A stretch of 64,000 nucleotides of DNA from Alkalihalobacillus pseudalcaliphilus (lineage in GTDB: Bacteria > Bacillota > Bacilli > Bacillales > Bacillaceae_D), in the NCBI GenBank assembly GCA_001038565.1, contig LFJO01000005.1, positions 133,271-197,270 on the forward strand. Direction: 5' to 3'. The notes under the pieces were generated by a model. The model was given only the letters and a program-made list of their open reading frames with translations, was not told the DNA's origin and searched no databases. Position 1 is the first letter of the stretch; each line of letters begins with the position of its first letter. Position numbers and translations under genes: made by a program. This document shows positions 51,662 to 60,392 of the stretch, piece by piece.

Positions 51662-53716
51662 TTGGCAAAAAGGCAAGATGGTCGAGGGGATCAAGACCGA
51701 AAAGAAAGTAAAAAAATTGAGCAGTTACAAGAATTTGTTCGTGTCAATGAAGGGAAGGAACTAACAGCTAGTGAAGGAGTGAAAATTTCAGATGATGAAA
51801 ACACATTAAGTGCTGGTGAGCGAGGCCCACAGTTACTTGAGGATTTTTTATTCAGGGAAAAATTAGCTCATTTTGACAGAGAGCGTATACCGGAACGGAA
51901 TGTTCATGCCCGGGGGTATGGTGCACACGGGTTTTTTAAGGTGTATCAATCACAGGCGTATTTAACGAAGGCTCATTTTTTACAAGACCCGACTTGTGAA
52001 ACGCCTGTTTTTGTTCGGTTTTCTCAAGTGGCTGGTTCGCGTGGGGTGAATGAAACAAATCGAGATGTGCGTGGATTTGCAACGAAATTTTACACAGAAG
52101 AGGGGAATTTTGATTTAGTTGGTAACAATATTCCGATCTTTTTTATTCAGGATGGTATTAAGTTTCCAGATTTGATCCATGCCCTAAAACCAGAGCCGCA
52201 TAATGAAATTCCACAAGGGCAAACCGCACATGATACATTTTGGGATTTTATCGGAAGTAATGAAGAGTCTGCAGCGATGATGATGTGGATTATGTCTGAT
52301 CGAACGATTCCAAGAAGCTTCCGAACCATGGAAGGCTTTGGTGTTCATACGTTTCGTCTTGTCAATAAAGAAGGTGACTCGCATTTTGTTAAATTCCACT
52401 GGAAGCCACTTCTCGGTAAACATTCGTTGATTTGGGATGAAGCTCAAAAAATCGGAGGAGCGGATGCTGATTTTCATCGTCGGGATTTGTGGACAAATAT
52501 TGAGATGGGTAATTTCCCTGAGTACGAACTAGGCGTACAAGTTTTAGCTGAGAAAGATGAGTTTATGTTCGATTTTGACATTTTAGATGCGACCAAGCTC
52601 TGGCCAGAGGAAGTGGTGCCGGTACAAATCATTGGTAAGATGACTTTGAATCGTAATGTGACAAATGTATTTGCCGAAACAGAGCAGGTGGCCCTTCATC
52701 CGGGCAATATTGTTCCAGGCATCGATTTTAGTAATGACCCATTGTTACAAGGTCGATTGTTTTCTTATACAGATACACAAATTTATCGAGTAGGTACTAA
52801 CTTTAAACAGATACCGATTAATCGCCCGGTCTGTCCATTCCATAATAATCAACGTGATGGGGCGGCGAGATATGTGATAGATAAAGGAAAGGTTGCTTAC
52901 AAAAATAACTACCTTGCTGGTAATACACCGAGTACGGTGCCTGGTTCCAAAGGTGGTTTTGTCACTTATCCTTCAATGGTTGAAGGTGTAAAAATTAGAA
53001 AAACAGCTAAAAGCTTTGACGATCATTTTTCTCAGGCACGACTTTTTTGGAATAGCATGACGGATGTTGAGAAGGGGCATATTGCTACTGCATTTAGTTT
53101 TGAATTAGGTAAAGTAGAGACGTTAGAGGTTAGGCAAAGGGTTGTCAATATGATTGCTAGAGTGAGTCGTGAACTAGCCTTAACCGTTGCAGATGATGTT
53201 GGAGTTGAAGTGCCAAATGTGAACGAATCAAAGGTTACGTCTTCTTCGCCCGCATTGAGTTTGATGAACACAGTCTATCGTCCTGATACATTAAAGGTTG
53301 CGGTTATTGTTGATCATGGTTTTAACGGTCGTGAATTAAGTACCGTTATTAATGCGATGAAGTCGGCAGGTCTACAGCCAACTTTTATTAGTGAGAAACA
53401 AGGCAAGCTAGAAGGGACAAATGGTGTACAAGTGAATATTAAGCATAAGTTTTTAACGGATGCACCTGTTGTGTATGATGGTGTGTATGTTGTGGGTGGT
53501 CCGAATATGAGTGAAACGTTCCAATATAAAACACGCCAATTTGTGATTGAGCAATATAATCATTATAAACCGATTGGGGCAAGTCAATATGGTCAATCGG
53601 TGATCGGGCAACTAGGTATTGATGGCAGGCCTGGTGTGGTAGTGGCAGACGGTCAGGGAGATTTTGCCGAGAAGTTCATTAATGCAATGGCCAAGCAGAG
53701 GTTTTGGGAACGATAA
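51662..53716 (+). CDS. katE: Large-subunit catalase (clade II, KatE/HPII-like)
   Basis: The 684-residue monofunctional haem catalase has the N-terminal extension of clade II, catalytic His82 (NVHARGYGAHG), Asn155 (DLVGNNIPIFF) and proximal haem Tyr369 (RLFSYTDTQIYR). The DJ-1/PfpI-like C-terminal domain starts near residue 540 (TLKVAVIVDHGFNG). It removes hydrogen peroxide in the cytoplasm, usually in stationary phase or stress. The start is TTG 51662 behind GAAGGAGGAGAGG. It is slightly shorter than E. coli HPII (753). It is followed by a strong terminator. Confidence 0.95.
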   Translation: MAKRQDGRGDQDRKESKKIEQLQEFVRVNEGKELTASEGVKISDDENTLSAGERGPQLLEDFLFREKLAHFDRERIPERNVHARGYGAHGFFKVYQSQAYLTKAHFLQDPTCETPVFVRFSQVAGSRGVNETNRDVRGFATKFYTEEGNFDLVGNNIPIFFIQDGIKFPDLIHALKPEPHNEIPQGQTAHDTFWDFIGSNEESAAMMMWIMSDRTIPRSFRTMEGFGVHTFRLVNKEGDSHFVKFHWKPLLGKHSLIWDEAQKIGGADADFHRRDLWTNIEMGNFPEYELGVQVLAEKDEFMFDFDILDATKLWPEEVVPVQIIGKMTLNRNVTNVFAETEQVALHPGNIVPGIDFSNDPLLQGRLFSYTDTQIYRVGTNFKQIPINRPVCPFHNNQRDGAARYVIDKGKVAYKNNYLAGNTPSTVPGSKGGFVTYPSMVEGVKIRKTAKSFDDHFSQARLFWNSMTDVEKGHIATAFSFELGKVETLEVRQRVVNMIARVSRELALTVADDVGVEVPNVNESKVTSSSPALSLMNTVYRPDTLKVAVIVDHGFNGRELSTVINAMKSAGLQPTFISEKQGKLEGTNGVQVNIKHKFLTDAPVVYDGVYVVGGPNMSETFQYKTRQFVIEQYNHYKPIGASQYGQSVIGQLGIDGRPGVVVADGQGDFAEKFINAMAKQRFWER

Positions 53717-53738
53717 AAAGAGGACTTTGTATTCATGG

Positions 53739-53769
53739 AAAAAACCGTTCAGCGTTGAACGGTTTTTTC
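53739..53769 (+). terminator. Terminator after the catalase gene
   Basis: aaaaaaccgttca pairs with tgaacggtttttt (13 bp, loop gcgt). A-run and T-run make it bidirectional in form. Confidence 0.9.
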
Positions 53770-53876
53770 GAGTCAGAAACGAATAGAGCTAATAAATGCA
53801 AAAAAATCCACATCAAATTGTGGCAGTAAATGGTATAATTAGGTTAAAGTGCAGATAAAGGTCAGGGGGCACCGTG

Positions 53877-54698
53877 ATGTTAACAGGACAACAATTACAA
53901 GATATTAAAGCGTTGCAAAAACGTTGCGAACAATATGAGAATATCAAATTGAAATTGAACTGGGAAATGCTCGAAAATAGAAAAAATGAATTAAAGGAAG
54001 ATTTTTTTCATTATGAGAATGGGCAGCTAGTCGGTTTCATCGGTATATATCGTTTTGGTAATAAAGCTGAATTATGTGGCATGGTTGATCCAAGCTACCG
54101 CCGTCAAGGGATTTTTACAAAATTGTATAACGTAGCCAAGGCTGGGTTAACTGAGGATCATCAGATTTATATGAATACACCTGCACTTTCAGATACGGCA
54201 AAAGCATGGATTAAGGTAGAAAAACTACCGTTATCTTTTTCAGAGAGACAGATGAAATTTAATCGTACAACAGTCATTCGTATACAGAGTGATTTCGTTC
54301 AGTTAGAAGAAGCCAAAGAAGCAGATATACCAACCTTGGCTGAGCTTGATCGGGTCTGTTTTGAGTTTGAACAGCAAGAGGCTATTTCCTACAACGAACA
54401 TTTACTGAAAAGTAAGGAAAATAGCTTGTGGAAACTAATGGCTGAGGGTGAGACCATTGGGAAGATTCGTATTCAAGAGCTTGACTCAGAATGTTGGATT
54501 TATGGTTTTGCTATTTTCCCGCAATTTCAAGGAAAAGGTTATGGTAAAGAGGTTTTATTAAAGGTGATTCAACATTCGTTAACGAAAGGATTAGATGTAT
54601 TTCTAGAAGTGGATGGACTAAATGTTGAAGCGAAAGGCCTTTACGAAAAAGTAGGCTTTGAAACGTATGAAGTTCAAGATTATTTCAAAATTAAATAA
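53877..54698 (+). CDS. Tandem GNAT acetyltransferase
   Basis: The 273-residue protein contains two GNAT domains. The first spans about 30-130 with LCGMVDPSYRRQGIFTKLY; the second spans about 145-270 with FAIFPQFQGKGYGKEVLLKV (acetyl-CoA loop QGKGYG) and LYEKVGFE. The first has a degenerate loop RRQGIF, and the second looks catalytic. Substrate unknown. I choose ATG 53877 behind CAGGGGG; a GTG three bases upstream is also possible. It is followed after 20 bp by the transglutaminase-like gene. Confidence 0.88.
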   Translation: MLTGQQLQDIKALQKRCEQYENIKLKLNWEMLENRKNELKEDFFHYENGQLVGFIGIYRFGNKAELCGMVDPSYRRQGIFTKLYNVAKAGLTEDHQIYMNTPALSDTAKAWIKVEKLPLSFSERQMKFNRTTVIRIQSDFVQLEEAKEADIPTLAELDRVCFEFEQQEAISYNEHLLKSKENSLWKLMAEGETIGKIRIQELDSECWIYGFAIFPQFQGKGYGKEVLLKVIQHSLTKGLDVFLEVDGLNVEAKGLYEKVGFETYEVQDYFKIK

Positions 54699-54718
54699 GG
54701 TTAGAGAGGAGGTGTGAC

Positions 54719-55339
54719 GTGCGCCTCAATCAAGAATCAGGAAAGGTAGAAGAATACCTAAGGGATTTAGCAGAACTTGATTATCATCATGTGAGCATTC
54801 GTGAATTAAATGCTTCCTTATTCCATAAACATCTAACCGATATGGAGAAAGTGAAACGGGCTTTTGAATATGTCCGAGATAGTATTTCTCACAGCTGGGA
54901 TATACAAAGTAGCCGAGTAACGAAGCACGCACCTGAGGTTTTACTTCATCGAGAAGGTATTTGTTATGCCAAGTCGAATTTGTTGGCGGCAATATTAAGA
55001 AGAGAAGGAATACCGACGGGTTTCTGTTATCAAAAATTAACATTATTTGATGAGCCTGAGGATGGGTATTGTATTCATGCTTTAAACGCCGTCTATCTCG
55101 GCTCTTTAAAGCGTTGGATTCGGTTAGATGCCAGAGGTAATAAACCGGGAGTGAATGCCCGATTTTCAGTAGATTTTGAGCAATTAGCTTTTCAGGTTAG
55201 GCCATCACTTGGAGAAATCGATTATCCGATCATTTATACTCGTCCTAACGAGAAAACGATGGACGTTTTGGAGAAATTTGAAGATGCAATTGAGATGTAT
55301 CTGAATGGATTGCCTCAACAAATAGAAGCAGGAGCTTAA
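54719..55339 (+). CDS. Transglutaminase-like cysteine-protease-fold protein
   Basis: The 206-residue protein has the transglutaminase-core triad: Cys in REGICYAKSNLLAAIL, His in DGYCIHALNAVYL and Asp in WIRLDARGN. No signal peptide is present, so it is cytoplasmic. Such proteins may be peptidases, transglutaminases or amide hydrolases; substrate unknown. The start is GTG 54719 behind AGAGAGGAGGTG, and it is very likely co-transcribed with the tandem GNAT gene. A terminator overlaps its stop codon. Confidence 0.88.
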   Translation: MRLNQESGKVEEYLRDLAELDYHHVSIRELNASLFHKHLTDMEKVKRAFEYVRDSISHSWDIQSSRVTKHAPEVLLHREGICYAKSNLLAAILRREGIPTGFCYQKLTLFDEPEDGYCIHALNAVYLGSLKRWIRLDARGNKPGVNARFSVDFEQLAFQVRPSLGEIDYPIIYTRPNEKTMDVLEKFEDAIEMYLNGLPQQIEAGA

Positions 55340-55366
55340 GCTAATCAAGCTTAATGCTCCTGTTTT
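55329..55366. terminator. Terminator overlapping the transglutaminase stop
   Basis: caggagcttaagct and aagcttaatgctcctg form a stem (one bulged base) followed by TTTTT; it serves convergent transcription as well. Confidence 0.8.
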
Positions 55367-55373
55367 TCATTTT

Positions 55374-56966
55374 TTAATGATGGAGGTCTAACTCAATCGT
55401 TTCGTTTATTTCTATCCACTCTGAAAACCCTTCAAATTGAATGTATTTAATGGGATGTTTTTCATACGTTTCTCGTGGGACTGCGATATAATAATCAGTC
55501 GTATAACTGTTGATAAAAAGATCCTCTTCATTAATTGTGAAATAATGTTCATCGCGAACGACTATTTCACCATCTCGCACAATAACGTCATTTGTTGTAA
55601 CTTGATGATAAGTCAGTCCTAATTCAGATTCTAGATTTAAACTATAGTATTGGATGGTACGACCTTCATAATAGGGTGTATGAATATGAATATAGACATA
55701 GTCTTCATCTTGATCTACAATTTCAATTTGAGCAGCTTGTTCTTGAAATTCAAATGAAAAGGGCTCTTCTGAGAGAGTTATTTCTTTTATTGGCTCGTTG
55801 AGATAATGCCAATATTTAGCTTTAGATATAAACAGTTCTATTGACTTAAGTTCTTCTTGTTCATAAAGTGTATAAATGGGTTCATACATGTAGAAGTCTT
55901 TTTTTTCAAGCTCCATACCATTAATCTTAAGACTCTCTATAAAAACATCAGACAGATCAATATATTCTTCATCAGGATTAAAACCATGCTCATTTGCATA
56001 TGTCCCAGTCAGTTTTGTATGTGTGGGTGTTAGTTCTAATCCGGTTAATCTATAGAAGGTATCTTTTATTGGCATTTCAAGCTCGTTGTAAGCTTGAACT
56101 CTATAAATCGGTGAACGATCTACGACGATATTAAAGTCCCAATCTCCGGTAATATCAGCTGTTACATGTTCGTATTTAGTGTGAAACTTAGTTATAGGAT
56201 CGTCAAATGGTGTAAGGTTGCTTACCTTCGTTAATTCTGAGATGTTGAGTTCCATTTTATTTGCTAAGCTTGTTGAACGAATACCGATCATACCAGCAAC
56301 CGTATAAGGCTTATCCGTATGCAATCGCTTATGGGATTGGACAAAAAAGAAATCACTTCCAGCAGATACCTTTTGTCCAGATTGGCTTATCAATGTTGGT
56401 TCAATGCCATCGTAATGAATCATATAAAGTTCTTCTTGAGAAAGATCCTCCACTTCATAATAAATGTCCATTTTTTCGTTATCGGCAATAATGGTCGTTA
56501 AGGTTATCCCTATATTTTGATCGCTATCATAGAGATTGACCGTCTCTGCAACACCTACAGCTAATAATTCATCGATCATCTCTTCTTCATCAGCCGTATA
56601 TGTTTTCATCCAATCAGTGAAATCTTGAAAGCCATTCGTGGCATAAGCGGCTGTACTTAGTCCGATGAAGCTTAGAAAGAAAACAGCTATCCACATCCAT
56701 TTTGAATGAAATGTAGGTTGTTTTACTTTTGATGAAGAATTAATCTTAGCTTCTACATTATCAAAGAAGGAACTAGGTGGAGTGACTGTGTCCTTCTCAT
56801 TCCTTAATTCAAACAAAGTCTGCTTTACTTCTTGTAACTCTTGAAAACAAGACGCTGAGGAGAGTAAATGTTTTTCGAAAGATCGGCTTTCAGTTTCTGT
56901 TAATTGATTTTCAAGATAGTCTATGGCTTGCTGTTCACAAAGGTGGCATTCCTCTTTGCTTTTCAT
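55374..56966 (-). CDS. Anti-sigma factor with zinc-finger N-terminus (DUF4179 type)
   Basis: The 530-residue protein has an N-terminal anti-sigma zinc-finger-like region (CHLCEQQAIDYLENQL, then FEKHLLSSASCFQ), one membrane helix (about 87-109) and a large extracytoplasmic part with DUF4179 and a C-terminal DUF5643-like region. It should hold the adjacent sigma factor at the membrane until stress is sensed. I start it at ATG 56966, where ATGA overlaps the sigma stop, rather than at an earlier in-frame start. The overlap shows translational coupling. Confidence 0.9.
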   Translation of the reverse strand: MKSKEECHLCEQQAIDYLENQLTETESRSFEKHLLSSASCFQELQEVKQTLFELRNEKDTVTPPSSFFDNVEAKINSSSKVKQPTFHSKWMWIAVFFLSFIGLSTAAYATNGFQDFTDWMKTYTADEEEMIDELLAVGVAETVNLYDSDQNIGITLTTIIADNEKMDIYYEVEDLSQEELYMIHYDGIEPTLISQSGQKVSAGSDFFFVQSHKRLHTDKPYTVAGMIGIRSTSLANKMELNISELTKVSNLTPFDDPITKFHTKYEHVTADITGDWDFNIVVDRSPIYRVQAYNELEMPIKDTFYRLTGLELTPTHTKLTGTYANEHGFNPDEEYIDLSDVFIESLKINGMELEKKDFYMYEPIYTLYEQEELKSIELFISKAKYWHYLNEPIKEITLSEEPFSFEFQEQAAQIEIVDQDEDYVYIHIHTPYYEGRTIQYYSLNLESELGLTYHQVTTNDVIVRDGEIVVRDEHYFTINEEDLFINSYTTDYYIAVPRETYEKHPIKYIQFEGFSEWIEINETIELDLHH

Positions 56967-57484
56967 ATGTAAGCACTTCCTTTCCAATTATGACGTAACT
57001 TTTTTAAACCACGGTATATTCTTGATTTTACGGTCCCGATGGGAATATCTATTATCATTGAAATCTCCTCTAATGAATAATCACTATAAAATTTTAGGAG
57101 GATAACTTCCTTATAAGGCTCGTCCAACTGCTCAACCTGCCTAGATAAATCGAGTTTTAAATCAACTTCAGTATGGGTTATTTTCTCTTTTTCTTGTAAA
57201 TGCTGGGTATGCTCTTTTTGACGTTTTCGATAAATATTTTTACATTCATTAATAAAAATAGAAGTAACCCACGTTTCAAAGTAATCTGGTTGTTTAAGTT
57301 GCCTAATATTTTCATAGACCTTTAAAATGGTGGAGTGTGTCACATCCTCAATATCATGCTGATTTTTTAAATAGGACCATCCAATACGGTAATATTTCGT
57401 TTGTCTTTCCTTAAACCATGTAACAAGAATGTTCATATTATTCCTTTTGATCTGATGAATGAGTAGTCTGGCATCACTTTTCAA
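56963..57484 (-). CDS. ECF-type RNA polymerase sigma factor
   Basis: The 173-residue sigma factor has region 2 (YYRIGWSYLKNQHDIEDVTH, then TILKVYENI and FETWVTSIFINECKNIYRK) and region 4 (YKEVILLKFYSDYSLEEISM, then IDIPIGTVKSRIYRGLKKLR). It directs polymerase to stress promoters and is controlled by the anti-sigma factor encoded next. The start is TTG 57484 behind GGGTGAGG. Its targets are unknown; the ECF-type promoter at 3622 is a candidate, but other sigma factors of the cell are equally possible. Confidence 0.93.
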   Translation of the reverse strand: MKSDARLLIHQIKRNNMNILVTWFKERQTKYYRIGWSYLKNQHDIEDVTHSTILKVYENIRQLKQPDYFETWVTSIFINECKNIYRKRQKEHTQHLQEKEKITHTEVDLKLDLSRQVEQLDEPYKEVILLKFYSDYSLEEISMIIDIPIGTVKSRIYRGLKKLRHNWKGSAYI

Positions 57485-57523
57485 AATACCTCACCCCTTT
57501 CTTATTGTTTGTCTGTATTAATT

Positions 57524-57552
57524 AGAGTAAGATAAGGACAAAAAAGTTCCCT
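57524..57552 (-). promoter_or_regulatory. Possible autoregulatory ECF promoter of the sigma gene
   Basis: On the minus strand GGGAAC (57552-57547) and TACTCT (57529-57524) are 17 bp apart; a T-run follows GGGAAC as in ECF -35 elements. The -10 lacks the usual CGT, so this is tentative. Confidence 0.4.
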
Positions 57553-57589
57553 GAATTTTTCGAATGTCATACTTAAATTGTAACCTTAG

Positions 57590-59161
<1,572 letters not shown>

Positions 59162-59211
59162 GTACGGGGCGAGAAAATATAGTTCCCAAGAATACTTATT
59201 ATCAAGAGGAA

Positions 59212-59256
59212 TAAAAGACACCTTCGAGATATTTTTATTGTAGGTGTCTTTTACGT
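59212..59256. terminator. Terminator after glpK
   Basis: taaaagacacct pairs with aggtgtctttta (12 bp) around a 18-base loop; A-run and T-run suit both directions. Confidence 0.75.
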
Positions 59257-59298
59257 ACCTTTGGCTATGGGGGAGCTTCAAATCCTTCAACAGGCAGC

Positions 59299-59478
59299 TC
59301 AGACTAAGAGGACTAACAAGATCATAACAACAAATATAGCAGCAAATAAAAGTAAAAGTTGATAAAAACCTCTCTTGCTCAAACTCTTTTCTTCGTTTGT
59401 ATGTTTGCGAATGATGAAATAACTTATGACACTTCCACAAAGTATAACAATTAATGTAGTGAGTAGTTGTGTAGTCAT
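59299..59478 (-). CDS. Small two-helix membrane protein of XRE module 3
   Basis: The 59-residue protein has two hydrophobic segments (about 4-22 and 38-58) separated by a charged loop (RKHTNEEKSLSKRGFYQ). I start it at ATG 59478 because GGAGGTAAAAAG precedes it; the open frame upstream overlaps the end of the neighbouring gene without better signals. It is the last gene of the three-gene XRE module read leftwards. Function unknown. Confidence 0.65.
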   Translation of the reverse strand: MTTQLLTTLIVILCGSVISYFIIRKHTNEEKSLSKRGFYQLLLLFAAIFVVMILLVLLV

Positions 59479-59503
59479 CTTTTTACCTCCAAGTATGATA
59501 TTC

Positions 59504-59881
59504 TCAAATCTTTTTGGCATAAATAACAAAAGAAATAAATACGGTACAAATATATAAAGTCGTTATTATTTGTACTAAATCAAGGGCAGTGATAGAAATC
59601 CGCTCAGTTACTAATAGAATATTAAATATTCCGAAATAAGCGATCGTTGCAAAAAATGATGCGAATAGCCCTTTGTAGCGGATCAGCCTCATACGTTCAT
59701 CATTTTCTTTAAAGTGCGGCTGTAAATAACTTAAACAAAACCCCATGACAGCCATGGCTACGAAAATAAGTGTACCTGCTGGTGGTAAACTGCTAGCCAT
59801 CCAAGCTGCAAACAGAACAAAACTAAAGATGAATAAGTTAATCGATCCGACTACAATAAATAGTCTCGGCATATAATTCAT
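59504..59881 (-). CDS. Four-helix membrane protein of XRE module 3
   Basis: The 125-residue protein has four hydrophobic segments (about 6-27, 35-52, 72-93 and 102-122). A cytoplasmic loop, PHFKENDERMRLIRYKG, carries the DER element also seen in module 1 and in DUF2178-like proteins. It starts behind GGAGGT, 31 bp after the XRE stop. Function unknown. Its partner role with the small regulator is inferred from the recurrence of the module. Confidence 0.72.
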   Translation of the reverse strand: MNYMPRLFIVVGSINLFIFSFVLFAAWMASSLPPAGTLIFVAMAVMGFCLSYLQPHFKENDERMRLIRYKGLFASFFATIAYFGIFNILLVTERISITALDLVQIITTLYICTVFISFVIYAKKI

Positions 59882-59912
59882 GTATGGTACCTCCTAAATT
59901 TGAAAGTGGATG

Positions 59913-60116
59913 TTAGCTCTCTTTTTCATAAATAAACAAATTTTCAATAGTCGTTTCAAATGTTATTGCTAATTCAAAGGCCAAGGGCAAAGAAGGTGAA
60001 TACTTCCCTTTTTCAATTGAAATGATTGTTTGTCTTGAAACACCTAACTTTTTCGCTAAGGCATCCTGTGAGAAGCCGAATTTTTTCCGATACTGAACGA
60101 TATGGTTTTTCAACAT
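59913..60116 (-). CDS. XRE-family small repressor, module 3
   Basis: The 67-residue Cro/C1-type regulator has the helix-turn-helix in FGFSQDALAKKLGVSRQTI and IEKGKYSPSLPLAF. It is close in length and sequence to the regulators of modules 1 and 2. The start is one of ATG 60119, ATG 60116 or TTG 60113 behind GAGGTG; I give ATG 60116. Its promoter carries two adjacent copies of the same 16-bp operator, so it probably controls itself and the two membrane genes. Confidence 0.88.
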   Translation of the reverse strand: MLKNHIVQYRKKFGFSQDALAKKLGVSRQTIISIEKGKYSPSLPLAFELAITFETTIENLFIYEKES

Positions 60117-60141
60117 CATCACCTCATTTGTTAATAATTAT

Positions 60142-60179
60142 CATAAAGTAAAGTTTCCTTTACGTCAAGTTTCCTTTAC
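60142..60179 (-). promoter_or_regulatory. Promoter and adjacent operators of XRE module 3
   Basis: On the minus strand TTGACG and TATGAT are 17 bp apart. GTAAAGGAAACTTGAC (60179-60164) contains the -35, and GTAAAGGAAACTTTAC (60163-60148) fills the spacer. These are the same half-sites as at 25115-25174, but directly abutting. Confidence 0.78.
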
Positions 60180-60392
60180 AATGTTAAAAAAAGTCGTGAT
60201 TTGTAGATAAAATGAAATATTTCTGCAAAGAACGAAACATTATTATCTGTTACAATCGCACCATAGTCATAATTACATAACGCGAGGTTGACAATCAAGG
60301 TGCAGACAAAATAGCGATTTGTCTTTTTTTGTCTGTATAGATAAACGGAAATTGTGTCGAAATATGACTTTAATGAGAAAGGATGATTAATC

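Noticed and set aside
51021..51668. Four long frames (120-215 codons) over the second C array
   Set aside because: Same cause: 51-bp periodic DNA open in several frames. The bases explain them better as hairpin repeats than as proteins.
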